64,000 bases of DNA from assembly GCF_024139115.2 (NCBI RefSeq), contig NC_085139.1, positions 12,991,533-13,055,532 on the forward strand. Direction: 5' to 3'. The notes below the pieces were generated by a model. It worked only from the letters and a program-made list of their open reading frames with translations. It ran no database searches and was not told the DNA's origin. The number at the start of each line of letters is the position of its first letter. Position 1 is the first letter of the stretch. This DNA is from Armigeres subalbatus (lineage: Eukaryota; Arthropoda; Insecta; Diptera; Culicidae). Both the position numbers and the translations under genes were made by a program. Shown here in pieces: positions 33,701 through 44,775 of this stretch.

Positions 33701-33893
33701 GCCAAGATCGCTCGAGCTCCTCTAGAGCAGCGTTCATTAATGATGAAAGAGGTCTCCCTGCATAGTTTTTGCCCTCTGTCTGCCTGGGACTCCCCATTAT
33801 CTATGACACTCTGCTATCTTCAATTTGCAGCCTCACGCAGTTGAATTTAGCCTGCCAGGCAAGTGCACGAGCGTGAGAGACTTAATCGGGAAG
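30768..33893. other. Unassigned DNA, GC-richer from about 32 kb
   Basis: Frames at 31023-31319 and 31332-31661 (minus) are not recognised. From about 32030 to 34950 the sequence has fewer A/T runs, many CGATC and CGTCG words and few repeats, unlike the rest of the window. No exon with matched splice sites or known domain could be found, so it may be regulatory or hold non-coding exons. Confidence 0.45.
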
Positions 33894-33927
33894 TATATAA
33901 ATTGTAGGGTCTCTTTTTCCGTTCAGT
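33894..33927 (+). promoter_or_regulatory. Candidate RNA polymerase II core promoter
   Basis: TATATAA (33894-33900) is followed by an arthropod-type initiator TTCAGTTTG, with the A of TCAGT at 33925, 31 bases after the first T of the TATA. That spacing is the canonical one. No DPE is seen. No convincing coding frame begins downstream, so the transcript, if any, is unknown. Confidence 0.5.
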
Positions 33928-35639
33928 TTGTATCACAGTGGACAGATCACCACGCCACCCATTTCACCAGGTCGAAACGGGGAACCTGCATAGCAGGCGC
34001 GTTAAAGCCATCTTTCCACTGGCCTACTTAGACGGGTCATCAAGCTAAAAATACTACTCACGCTATTTTTCAATATTGCAATCGTCTACACGGCTCTCCT
34101 TCTAAGGTCTAAGGCGACAGAATCGACGTCGTTGATAAGACCGCGGTCACACTTTTTGCGGTTTTCGGCTTGATACTATTGTGTAGGCTTATTCTCTGGC
34201 CTGGAAATATCTTTATCAGCGCGTGCCACTCTTGCCGGCGGAATTCCACCATCGCACAACATAATAAAAAGAATAATCTGGCGGCTATCGGAAGAGGCAC
34301 GGGTTGCTACGGCCAACGCAACGCTTGCTTGTCAACACGACGAAAATATTTCAAGGAGCAAATTGGTTTATGAAGCATGGGTGAAGTGAATCCAGTTCCA
34401 ATTTGTGCGCGGTCTCCTCTCGCAGTCAGCAGAAAGCATGCACGCTCATTCCCAATAGTGGCCTTATTGTCTGGCTTTGTTGGCGTTATTATTGACAACC
34501 TGACCAAAAACCGGAAGCAAGTGCTTGAACGAGGCGAAGCAAACAGAAAATACCTACTCGATCTAGATCACGAGTGCGCGAGTGACCAAGCCATCATCAC
34601 CATCAGTCGGCACACGATACAATAGGTCGGCGCAAGTAATAAAATTATGTTTGCATCAACGAATCACCAGACTGATCTCGTTGCGTATCAGAGGCGTAAT
34701 CGGGCGTCAAGAGGAGTTTTGGAAACAAGATTGGCGACAAAATATATAATTCTCATTTGCAACATAATTTCATTTCATTTACATTTTCATTTTGCAGCAT
34801 TTGGTGGGGCAATGAGAGCGCAAGTCAATCCAAGGCCGATAATGGCAGAAGAGTCCTTGCAGACCACTTGAACGCCATGGGGGATAGGGATGGGGTGAAG
34901 TGAGGCTCGGATTTGGAATCGACTCGACACTAATGCAAAATGTAATTGAATGCAAACTAGTCAATGATCAAATTTTAAAATGATAATTTCAAAAATTCTA
35001 GTACAACGTTTTTCTAGTTTTTAAAAGCAATGTTTTAAATATTAGTGTAACTCTTATTTATGGAGAATGAAAATTAATTAACTTTGTTTGTTTTGAGTTT
35101 AGGGTATGCGTTCGTCAAATCACTTTGTTTACCTAAATCATTGTTTCGTCAATGTTCTTAAGCTGTGTCGACACTACAAACTCAATGTAAGATATATTAT
35201 GTAAAAGTGGAAACTGTTAAAGAATTTAGTTTATTCTATTATTTTTTTTTTGTCTATAACTTTAAACTGTTCTAACAAGTAGCTTTATCGTTGTTTACTA
35301 CGGTGATTATCTATTAGGTTCCAATCAAGGTCAGCTATAGGATTCACTTTTCGGTGGCAAAGTAGAGCTTCATCACGCCTATTCCCTATCTATTAGTAAA
35401 ATTTATCGAAAATGAATTCGTTATAAGATTTTTCATATACCATCATTATAATGTGTGATATTTTTTATTATTGCTCTTCGAATAACAAAATAAAACTGGC
35501 ACCACGTTCCTAGTTTTGAAAAAAACTTCTACTCAGGGAACCCAGCAATCGATTCCCTACGAATGTCTTGAATACATTGTTTTTCATTAAAAGCCTATCT
35601 AAAAAAATTGGTTGATCTAGAAAAAAAATTTGGTTGATC
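33928..35639. other. Unassigned DNA, no gene supported
   Basis: A frame from 34021 to 34173 encodes a hydrophobic stretch (LLTLFFNIAIVYTALLL) but lacks an ATG. Frames at 34170-34373 and 34377-34625 are not recognised. From 34970 the DNA is AT-rich. A direct repeat TTGGTTGATCTAGA occurs twice at 35608-35642. Confidence 0.45.
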
Positions 35640-36225
35640 TAGATCATTCCTCGATACTATAAAGGCTTTGTATGCAGACTACGTAACGCATGAGAGGAAG
35701 GCGAGGAACCGTTACTTATGTAGTATAATAGATTGAGTTGCTGTAAGTAATGGAAGTGTTGCGACAGGTGATGATTGTTTCGGACAATCCAAAGAGCGAA
35801 CTCGTTTTTGGTTTGTGGAGTTGCTTTTAGCTGCAAAATATATTTTGTTTCAATTAGTATTAAGTTCAAACATAGTTCGTAAGTTCAATTTAGCATGAAT
35901 AGGAAATTTTACAATTTAGTTCATAATTTGCATGATTTAGTTATAAGTAGGATAACAAATTGAGTGTTTAGCTTACATTTTTAGTCCCTTTTATGTGTGA
36001 ATCCTGTCCAACAAACAATAATTAATCAAGTAATCTCACTTTTATTGACGGTCTCAACTTTGTGTGCTACGTGTGTCTCGTTTGCTATCTGTTTTGTACT
36101 GTATTGGGTGGACTGAAATGATCGGCTACGAAGTCATCGGTGCGGTTGTTTTTTGTTCGTTCCTCACAGTTGGCAGTAGGTACACGGGGGGAAATTATTC
36201 AGACGATAGGGCGCCGTCCTGAACA
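35640..36225 (-). repeat. Possible 3' LTR of the BEL/Pao element
   Basis: Immediately after the last pol domain, on the minus strand, a sequence begins TGTTCAGGACGGCGCCC (36209-36225), a start of the TG..CA type. It continues without coding to about 35650, with AATAAAAGTGAG near 36040 as a possible poly(A) signal. No second LTR exists in the window, so the call and its left end are uncertain. Confidence 0.35.
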
Positions 36226-36392
36226 ATCCCCGACCCGTATTGCTCTGTGTCCTCTCGAGCATTACCACCAGCAATATCTAGGACGGCTAGTTTCGCCACC
36301 GGTCGTCGAAGTACACCAGTTGCTGTCTGCACGTTTGCGCTGCGACATCTGTCATCTCGTCCTGAGAACACGCGTAGAACTTGTCCCCTTAT

Positions 36393-36674
36393 CTATCCGT
36401 TACGGACTTGATCGTCCACGATGACCACCAGATTACCGGCAGAGACCGGCTTGATATCTATGAACCACTTGGTCCGTTTGGTGATGGTTGGTAGATACTC
36501 CTTCACCCAGCGCGTCCAGAATTGGTCCAACAGTCGCTGGCACAGGAACCAGCTGGTGTGCAGAGCCCGCCTATCATCCACAAGCTGGGTTGAAGACTGA
36601 TTCACCCCGCTAGTACTAAGCAGAAGGAAACAGTTCGGAGTAAGTGCCGCATGCTCCGAAGTCGGGAGGGGCAT
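36393..36674 (-). pseudogene. BEL/Pao integrase C-terminal domain
   Basis: The frame contains DQFWTRWVKEYLPTITKRTKW and, further on, NLVVIVDDQ, matching the pattern FWxRWxxEYL..R.KW..G.lV.i.dd that ends BEL/Pao polyproteins. It is out of frame with the integrase core upstream. Confidence 0.75.
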
Positions 36675-36741
36675 GTAGGTTTACGGCCTCGAATTTACCA
36701 TCGACTCAGCTTCTACTAGTAGCGTGACCAACACTTCCTCG

Positions 36742-37434
36742 CTAGGTTTGCGCTCGACAGATAGCGAAGCCAATGCACACTTCACCGACCGAACCATGCG
36801 TTCCCAAGACCCCCCCATATGCGGCGCAGCTGCAGGATTGAAGCACCAATGCCAATGCCAAATCTTGGTTGATTGCTCTCACTTGCTCCCTTAACTCGCC
36901 GCTGACTTCAACGAAGTTAGTACCCCGATCACTGTACATTTCCGAAGGTGCCCCCCTCCGTGCTATGCACCGCCGTAAAGCCATCTTGCAGCACTCCGTT
37001 GACAAGCTGGTGACGATCTCGAGATGGATCGCCCTGATTGTCAGACAGGTGAAGAGGGCGACCCATCGCTTCACTTCACGACGACCTTGGACGACCAACA
37101 GCGGGCCGAAGTAATCCACTCTGACGAAGCTGAACGGCCTGATGCGAGGAGTGACTCGTGCTGCCGGTAGCGGTGCCATTCTTGGAACTGCAGGTTTCGC
37201 TTTGTAGACCTTGCACCACGTACAAGTTCTGCTGATCTTCTTGAATGCTGCTCTCATTTCCGACAGGTGATATTTTTGCCGCATTTCATTCACTGCTGTT
37301 TCTCCTTTGGAATGCTTGTACCGCCGATGGTACGAATCGACGATAAGCCGGGTAACATAATGGTTCTTCGGCAGCACAGAAGGATACTTGAAGTCGTAGG
37401 GCGCATCCACAAAACCGTCGATCCGTCCCTCCAT
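36742..37434 (-). pseudogene. BEL/Pao integrase, zinc-binding and catalytic core
   Basis: The N-terminal HHCC zinc module is visible as YHRRYKHSKG..CTWCKVYKA. It is followed by VRVDYFGPLLV (first catalytic Asp), LTIRAIHLEI and MYSDRGTNFV (second Asp). The frame then degenerates, so the catalytic Glu is not in frame, and a PHM/GGxWER-type motif is shifted. The protein would insert element DNA into the host genome; this copy cannot. Confidence 0.8.
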
Positions 37435-37561
37435 TCTGACTACACTTCGATTGTCCAGGAAAGGAGACAGTTTGTACAGCTCGCTTGCACGTCGTGATCG
37501 TGATCACCTCATCTGCAAAGGCTTCGAACTGGGCCTGCTTGATAATAGTCTCTTCTGCTCG

Positions 37562-38263
37562 CTAGAGCTCTTTGCGAGTAAGGATGGATGTAACGTCGGA
37601 TTGTTCTTTACGCCGCTTTCGCTTCAGCTGATCGATGAATCGATGAACATTGGCAACGGCACGCAGACAACGCTCCCACTTGGAAAAGCGGCAGAACTGC
37701 ACCACTTGCTCTCTTCGGAGTTCTCGATGTACGTGGATGGGTCTCAGTTCCTCTGTAGTTGGAGTAGATGGCGCGTTCTGTTTTGGCCACAGATTTGGAG
37801 GATCGTACAGGAAGTCTGGTCCACAGAACCAGCGATGATTGTTGCTGATCTGGAGCCGTTCTTTCCACTTTGTGGCGTCATCCGCCACATTCAGATGCGA
37901 GGGAACGTAGTGCCATTCGTCGACCTTTGAAGTGTCTAAGATCTCAGATACGCGGTACGCCACAAACTGGCGATATCTCCGGTGGTCCGAGCGTATCCAT
38001 GAGAGAACAGTGGAGGAATCACCGCAGCAGAATCGTTGTTTGATTTGCAGTGTGTGGTTTTCCGCTACAGACTTCGCTAATCTGGCTCCGAGCAACACAG
38101 CCTGCCAACTTTCGTCTTCGATGATACCAGAGCGCAACGAATTTGGGACTGATCTACAATCCTGAAGAAGGCGATTGCTGCGTACGCATCTTTGCTCGCA
38201 TCTACAAAAATGTGTAGCTGCAAAGATTCGTAGCTTTTCGGTAGATATTCTGGGAAGTAGCAC
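37562..38263 (-). pseudogene. BEL/Pao RNase H region and linker to integrase
   Basis: The frame reads LGARLAKSVAENHTLQIKQ, then GDSSTVLSWIRSD, FVAYRVSEIL and HYVPSHLNVADDATK. These are characteristic of the RNase H-like part of BEL/Pao pol; the ADDATK box stands for the usual AD.aTR motif. The beginning is shifted relative to the RT frame at about 38100. Confidence 0.8.
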
Positions 38264-39190
38264 CGTGGTATGCGAATTGTGTCAAGCTGTCCTAATAGCT
38301 TAATCCACCGCCGCCATAGTTTGAGCAGATCTTCGTTGATTTTGTCGTCCCACCCGATTTTAGCTCGCCGCCATGTCTTCTGAACGAGGATTTTTCCGTG
38401 AACTACGACAAGCGACACCAGACCAAGTGGATCAAAAATGCTCATGACCACTTGGAGGAGCTGCCATTTCGTTGGAACAATTTCTCCGTGAAGTAGGGGC
38501 ATCAGTTGTTCGCGGAAAAGTCCGCGGAATCCAAATTCGTCCGATTCGGGAAACCAGCTCATCCCGAGTACGTGTTCCAAAACTGCAGCTTTATGCGTCT
38601 TGAAGCTCTTCGCAGATTCTTCAGCTGAATCCCCAACCCGTGAAAGCACCTTTCTAGAGTTGGACATCGAGTTCCGAATGTGGAACCCAGCCTTAGCGTG
38701 GACTGTTTTCACTTGCAGCGCCAGGTCTGCTGCTTCCTCGACGGTGTCCCGACTATCCAAATAGTCGTCCACGTAGTGATTGTGGACGATTGCTGCGGCA
38801 GCCTCGGTAAATTCAGACTCAAACTCCTTCGCATTTTGGTTTTTGATAAACTGTGCAGCGGAGGGAGAACAAGTTACACCAAAAGTGGCAACGTCCATGA
38901 CGTAAATCTCGCAGTCCTTGAAGGGGTCGCTTCGAAACAGGAACCGTTGTGCCTGTCGATCTTTGGGTCTTATCTGAAACTGGTGGAACATCTCTTTAAT
39001 ATCGCCACAGATTGCAACCTAGCGTTGGCGGTATTTGGAGAGTACTGACGGAAGGGAGGATACCAGATCGGGTCCCGGAAGCAAGGAGGAGTTGAGGGAC
39101 TGACCTTGGACTGTCGCTGATGCATCTCAAACTATGCGAACTTTTCCAGGCTTTTTGGGGTGTACAACTACCCCCAACGGAAGATACCAC
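38077..39190 (-). pseudogene. BEL/Pao reverse transcriptase
   Basis: The main frame from 38991 begins MFHQFQIRPKDRQAQRFLFR, passes VATFGVTCSPSAAQF and has the catalytic box HYVDDYLDS near 38765. It then continues through SMSNSRKVLSRV and VMSIFDPLGLVSLV. The upstream fingers (39190-38996) lie in another frame with stops. YVDD is intact, but the domain as a whole is not open. Confidence 0.85.
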
Positions 39191-39326
39191 ACTTTCTTGG
39201 GATTCGAACAGAGAACCTCTTCTTGTGTAATCTTATGCGCGTAGCCTTTCTCCACGTACTCGACTATCTGCTGCTTCAAGTTCTCGAACAGTTCGGGTTT
39301 CTGCCTTAAACGACGCTCCAGTGATT

Positions 39327-40275
39327 TCAGCCGACTCTTTGCCTGTCTGGCTTGCTGTCTGGAAAATCAATATGATCGTACTTCCAAAGCAGTCCTGTCT
39401 GGAATCGTCCGGATGGCAGCCGTGAAGTCGTTTCTTCGAGGATCTTTCTGGAGCGCATTTCGTCGGATCCTTCCAACAAAGGAGCTACAGCGACTCCAAC
39501 GTGCTCCACCGAGAAAAACTCCTTCACAAGTTCGTGTAGCACATCGTCAGGGTTTCGAGTTTCTTTGCACAGATGAAACTGGCACTGCTACATCGAGGAA
39601 CTTTCACCAGGAATAGGGCCGTACACCGTCCAACCAAGTCTAGTTTTTGCCAACCAAGTCTAGGACTTTGAGGAGAGTCTTCAGGTGAGTGTTGTCCAAA
39701 TCGATCAGGATAGTTGGAGTGACGTTGCGATATCCTTGAACGGGTAGACCACGGAGGTGCGGAAACTGTTGAGCGAGTTGATCGAACGGCAAGCTTCGCT
39801 GAGGAAGACATGGTATGAGCTGCTGCAAGAGCGTGTCGTTTCTGAGCTCCATGCCCAGAGATTTCAAGACGAATCAGCTGCGAACTGTCCTCACAGCGTT
39901 CAACATCGCAGGTCCACTGCAAGTAAAGCGGGTAGACTTCACCTTTCACTCCCAACTCACGAGCAATTCGGTCATCGACCAACGTAGATGAAGACCCTTC
40001 GTTTCAAAAACGCAAACGTGTGGACAGATCGATCGTTGCCGAACAGCGTCACTGGTACTATACGAAAGAGCGTGGATACTTTCAGAGCGGTGTGAACGGC
40101 TGCTTTGCTGGGACTGCTGATTGTGGCTTGCCTGGGTGCAAAAGTTTGTGGTGTCGCTCATCACATCCTTCCATTCCGCACGAAGTTGCCTTACACGGGA
40201 ACTGGAACTGTTTACCTCCAGAATTGCTTGGAGGATTCCGTTTACCAACTTTGTCCACCGGATTGCCAGATGCAT
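39327..40275 (-). pseudogene. BEL/Pao retropepsin and pol linker
   Basis: Several frames combine: MVDDRIARELGVKGEVYPL and CEDSSQLIRLEISG (39982 downwards), then FPHLRGLPVQGYRNVTPTIL and DNTHLKTLL (39867 downwards), then the linker KEFFSVEHVGVAV..RKILEETTSR (39542 downwards). They form the aspartic protease and the segment before RT. At least two frameshifts separate them. The catalytic DxG site upstream is not clearly readable. Confidence 0.7.
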
Positions 40276-40600
40276 GGGTGTTCACATACAGCTTCTCTTT
40301 TCCCTTTCCTTTGTCTGAACCGACACGAGCTTCTGTAGATGGTTTGTAGGGAGCGACGTCACTTGCAGCAACCACCAGCTGCGCCATGTAATTGCCAAAT
40401 GTGCCAAGGTCGACTGCAGTGCACTTTTGTTTGAAAAGCGCCCAATCCAGCTTGATGTTCGCTGGCAACTTGCTGACTAACTCCTGCAGCAAGGCCGGAT
40501 TGGAGAAGTGTGCCTGTTGTCCAGATACTCGCAGATGACCGCAAAGGTTTTGGCATGCTAGACCGAACGATATCAGTGACTCCAGCTGGCACCCGAAATT
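40082..40600 (-). pseudogene. BEL/Pao gag C-terminus with zinc knuckle
   Basis: The frame contains LVSKLPANIKLDWALFKQK, typical of the gag capsid region of BEL/Pao. It then has a zinc-knuckle-like CKATSCGMEGCDERHHKLLH. The N-terminal part continues to about 40681 but there overlaps Jockey gag sequence on the plus strand, so the real boundary is near 40600. Confidence 0.7.
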
Positions 40601-42830
40601 GCCACATGGCCGCGCGCTACAACAAGTGTGGTAAACTGCACCCGACGGATGAGTGCGACAAGATGGAGGTGGCCGATCCAAAGTACGCCAACTGTGGCGA
40701 AAAACATCGGGCCACTACGAAAGCCTGTCCGAAACGCGCGGAGTTCCTGGAAATCCGAAAGAAAGTATCCACCAAAGCCCATCCGAAGAGGAACCGTGTT
40801 CCAGTGATCGACGAGGTGAACCTTCCTGCTATTATGGCTCCCCGACGAGCGGACCAGTACTTCCACCGTTGCAGCCGCCCAAGCGACTGGCCGCAGCAGC
40901 AGCATCGATTCAAGCCCCAGCACCACCAGCTCCATCCTCCAGCGAATGGCCCCCGCTTCCTCCTCCTGGATTCCGTCGACAGCCGGAGAATCAAACTGAC
41001 CCGCCGGAAGAATCTGCTCCGCTCTACACTCCGGAGCAGCTGATGCCGATCTTTGCACAGCTCGCCACTCGGCTGCGCGGCTGCAAAACCCGTTTCGACC
41101 AGGTCTTCACTCTTGGCATGTGGAACACAACTGGAACGCTTGCAAAAGCATCGAACTGGCTGATTTCCTCGAGGAGAAAGAGATCGATGAGGCGGTTATC
41201 ACTGAAAGGCACCTTAAACCGGAGGTAAGCGTCCACATCCCGAACTTCCGCATCGTGCGACTCGACCGGCCCTCCAGGAGACGTGGTGTGGCCATCGCAC
41301 TCCGATATAATATCAACTGTCGTCTGCTGCCAATCTTCCAGCTGAACATCATCTAGGCCATCGGTGTCGAAGTGACTACTTCCGTCGGCACAAACACGCT
41401 AATCGCGCCCTATTGCCCAATTCAAGCTAAAGCCGGCGATGGTTCATCGGCCGCCCTTCGGAGGGACATCGTCAAGCTAACGCGGAGACAACGGCAGTAC
41501 ATCATTGCCGGTGACCTGAATGCCAAACACCAAGCCTGGGGCAACAGTCGCGGCAATCGAAACGGCACCATCAGGAGCAACGATATGGATGAAAGCCACT
41601 ATACGATCTTGAGCCCGGATTCCCCCACTCGGCTGAGTCGGTCCGGTGTCCACGCAACCCTAGACCTATGCATAACCAACATTAACGACCACGTCTCACA
41701 GCCGGTCGTCTACCAGGAGCTCAGTTCGGATCACTATCCGGTGGTGGCGGAAGTGGGATCCTCGGTCAATCGGTTCCAAAGGTGCGTCGACAACAACGTC
41801 GACTACGAGGTGCGGCCGGTAACGCCTTAAGCAACAGATCGGCAGCTGTGTTCTATCGAGGAGGCGATCCCGGTGGCCCGGGAACAACATGTACTGACGG
41901 CTCGGCAGGTAAGCAACTCCTGCTACTAAAAATCGATACTCTCACCAAAGATTGGATTCGATTGCGGAACGTCACTCGAAGGCAGTTTCAGCGTACTGGA
42001 CTGTCTGAGCTTAAGGCACGCTGCAATCGAATCACAAAAATTATCAAGACCAGAATGGTGGATCTCAAAAATAACGATTTCTCGAATAAGATTCGCGCTC
42101 TCCCAGATTATGCTAAGCCGTTCCGGAAAATGACCAAAATACTAAAACCCAAACCTCGGCCCATTCCACCTTTGATCCCACTAGACAATAATGGCTCTAA
42201 ACATCGCTTGATAACTCCTGCAGAGAAGGTCGCTGAAATAGGTCGTCACTTCGTCAGCTCACACAATCTTGGGCAAAACATCGTCAGTCCACACGAAGCA
42301 GCCGTCAACGAGCATGCTAACAACATCCATTTGATTCCCAACGACTTCTCGGAGGAGTTGGAGATCTCAGCTAGCGAATTGACGTCCTATATCAAATCAT
42401 CGAAGAACATGAAGGCCCCAGGCTTCGACAGCACCCTGAACCTCGAGCTCAAACACATGAGTGCTCCGTTCTTTGAGCACCTCTCGATGATCTTCAATCA
42501 GTGTATGCGACTCAGCTACTTCCCATCCCGAGCAGCACAAATGTTTCAAATAAATTGCAGCAACTTCTATACGACCAGATTCAGTCACAACTAAGTCGCA
42601 GCAACCAAATTTGCTTTGATTGTGCTGCTTGGGATCGTCCTGGAAGTCAGCGAAAGTCATCCCCACAAGGAAGCCTGCGAAGGATCCTTCCTTCCCCAAA
42701 AGTTATCGTCCCATCAGCCTTCTCTCAGGTCTATCCAAGCTATTCGGCCGCCCTCTATTCGTCGGAGCGTTGACTTGGCTCGGCGAAACGAACGACCTAC
42801 GGTCACGACAACTTATTGTACAGGGGGGAG
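40600..42830 (+). pseudogene. Jockey-clade retrotransposon, copy 2 (gag end, EN, RT start)
   Basis: The plus strand reads the zinc-knuckle end of ORF1 (KLHPTDECDKMEVADPKY then CGEKHRATTKACPKR, first knuckle Cys partly lost) and FAQLATRLRGCKTRFDQ. ORF2 endonuclease follows (HNWNACKSIEL, ITERHLKPEV, AGDLNAKHQAWG, SDHYPVVAEVG) with a stop at about 41355. The RT N-terminus comes next (SSKNMKAPGFDS, then SYRPISLLSGLSKLFG near 42700). It ends around 42830 before the catalytic box. A roughly 110 bp palindrome interrupts the RT part at 42524-42636. Confidence 0.8.
42524..42636. repeat. ~110 bp palindrome inserted in the Jockey RT
   Basis: The left arm ATCCCGAGCAGCACAAATG and the inverted right arm ATCCCAAGCAGCACAATCA pair, and the pairing continues through AAATTGCAGCAAC. 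The Jockey frame is interrupted exactly here and resumes with AKVIPTRKP at about 42650. The target duplication is not clear. Confidence 0.65.
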
Positions 42831-42894
42831 CTTTTTCAATCATTACGTAACAAAACAACCAATTTGAAATAAAACATCTAAAGCGCTTACCTAT

Positions 42895-43040
42895 GCAATT
42901 TTGACGTAAACTATGTGTAAGGGGAAGCCTCGGTTTTTCGAGATTTTCTTATTAATAGATTCGGAAACTTTCCACCAATTTGCTAATTGTACTAAAACTA
43001 TTCATTATCAACTATTGAAAATTTTTGTTCTTTCACGGTT
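42895..43040 (+). repeat. Third partial copy of the TGACGTAAACT repeat
   Basis: TTGACGTAAACTATGTGTAA at 42901 and following words (GGGGAAGCCT, TTCGGAAACTTTCCACC) match the repeats at 17557 and 18101. Confidence 0.65.
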
Positions 43041-43257
43041 AGGGAATAATTTCAGAACCAACCAATTCCGTACATGCATCCCCAACACGGACATCAGATT
43101 GCTGTAACGTACGGACCTTTTGGCCCACCGCTTTATTTTCTCTGTATGTAAACAGAGCCGTGTCTTGCGCGCGCGCGTCATTTTCGTTCGAGATTTCACG
43201 GCGAGCGGACTGCTCCACTGGAGCGTGGACCGTCTGGTAACGGTCTGGTAACAAACA

Positions 43258-44775
43258 ACGGCTCGTGGTTCATTCGCCTCCTCCGCGTACCGTCCGCCAG
43301 AGATGGTACGCAGCACTTTCCTTTCGAAAACTCCCAGTGCTCGTTGGTCCTCCACGAGCAGTGATGGGAAATGTCAAAAAATGTCATGGGGTTGCTATTA
43401 CTAATTTGCTAATAACTTTTTTCAAAAGTCTTTTACAACTCGGATTTTTTTATTAACATGTAATGCTTAAAGGATCCTACAACTTTGCCAAACAGGTCAT
43501 TGTTCTAAATATACAGTGTGAGGCATGATAACGAATTTAAAAAAATGTCACGGAATGTCATGACATTAATGTCATTTGACACTAATTCAGCTCTCACGCC
43601 GCCATTTTTAGTTTTAGAGCAATGACCTATTAGAAAAAGTTTAAGTATCCTTTGAGTGCTTTATGTTTATATAAAACATACGATTGTAAATTACTTGTGA
43701 AAAAAGTTATTAACAAATTAGTCCCATGACATCGATATGACATTTCCCGTCACTGTCCACGAGCATCGTTCAGGTCTCGTGTCCGTAGAGAACTACCGGT
43801 CTTATAAGCGCTTTGTAGATAGTTAGTTTGGTACGGCGGCGAACTCTATTCGATCGGTCTTGCGGAATCCAAAGTACTTCGTATTTCTAGCCATTATTCG
43901 TCTCCGAATTTCTCTGCTGGTATCGTAATCGGCGGTCACCAGTAAGCCCAAGTACACGAGTTCTTCAACCACCTCGATTTCGTCCCCACCGATAGACACT
44001 CGTGGTTGGTGGCTTACATTGACCTCTCTTGAGCCTCTTCCTATCATGTACTTCGTCTTCGACGTGTTGATGACTAGTCCAATCCATTTAGATTCGCTTT
44101 TCAGTCTGATGTAGGCTTCATCCATCCTCTCAAAGTTACGTGCCGTGATATCAACGCAGTCGGCGAAACCAAATAGCTGGAAGGACTTCGTGAAAATCGT
44201 ACCACTCGTGTCAAACCCTGCCGTTCGTATTACCCCTTCCAAAGCGATGTTGAATAACAGACACGAAAGACCATCACCTTGCCGTATCATATGCGGCTTT
44301 GAAGTCGATAAATATATGATTTGTGGGCACGTTGTATTCGCGGCATTTCTGCAATACCTGACGTTCGGCGAACACCTGGTCTGTGGTAGAGCGTTCACCC
44401 ATAAATCCCGCCTGGTACTGCCCCACGAACTCTCTTGCGATTGGTGTTAGTCTGCGGCATAAAATTTGGGAGAGAACCTTGTAGGCGGCGTTCTGCAATG
44501 TGATTGCGCGGTAGTTGCTACAATCCAGCTTATCGCCCTTTTTGTAGATGGGACACACGACACCTTCCATCAACTCCTGCGGCAGAACCTCATACTCCCA
44601 AACCTTGGTAATCACCCAGTGCAGCGCTCTAGCCAGTGCCTCACCACCGTGTTTAAACAACGCTCCTGGTAGTTGGTCAACTCCGGGGGCTTCATTGTTT
44701 TTCAGCCGGCCGATCTCCTCCTGGATTTCCTAGAGATTCGGAGCCGGAAGTCGTATGTCCTGCACGCGTGCTCCT
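43258..44775 (-). pseudogene. RTE-clade copy 5, split by a hAT-type MITE
   Basis: From 44775 the minus strand encodes IGRLKNNEAPGVDQL, FKHGGEALARALHWV, YKKGDKLDCSNYRAITLQN, GQYQAGFMGERSTTDQ and VDFKAAYDT-like sequence. About 140 bases are then missing before RQGDGLSCLLFN. The polymerase box reads FADC (near 44147-44169) instead of FADD, so it is catalytically dead. It breaks at 43763, is interrupted by the MITE, and ends near 43258 without the terminal RWAGHV part. Confidence 0.8.
43359..43755. mobile_element. 397 bp foldback MITE, hAT-type, 8 bp target duplication
   Basis: The ends CAGTGATGGGAAATGTCA and TGACATTTCCCGTCACTG are inverted repeats, and the arms stay partly complementary (ACTAATTTGCTAATAAC against GTTATTAACAAATTAGT). 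TCCACGAG stands on both sides (43351-43358 and 43756-43763). The CAG start and an 8 bp duplication are the hallmarks of hAT transposons. It is inserted in RTE copy 5. Confidence 0.9.

Larger units (their letters stand above)
36226..40600 (-). mobile_element. BEL/Pao LTR retrotransposon, decayed, 5' LTR missing
   Basis: Read from right to left the minus strand holds gag with a zinc knuckle, a retropepsin, reverse transcriptase, RNase H, integrase and a C-terminal domain, in the BEL/Pao order. Each is in a different frame or broken by stops. The right end abuts a plus-strand Jockey element near 40600, where the first part of gag and the 5' LTR are lost. Confidence 0.8.
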
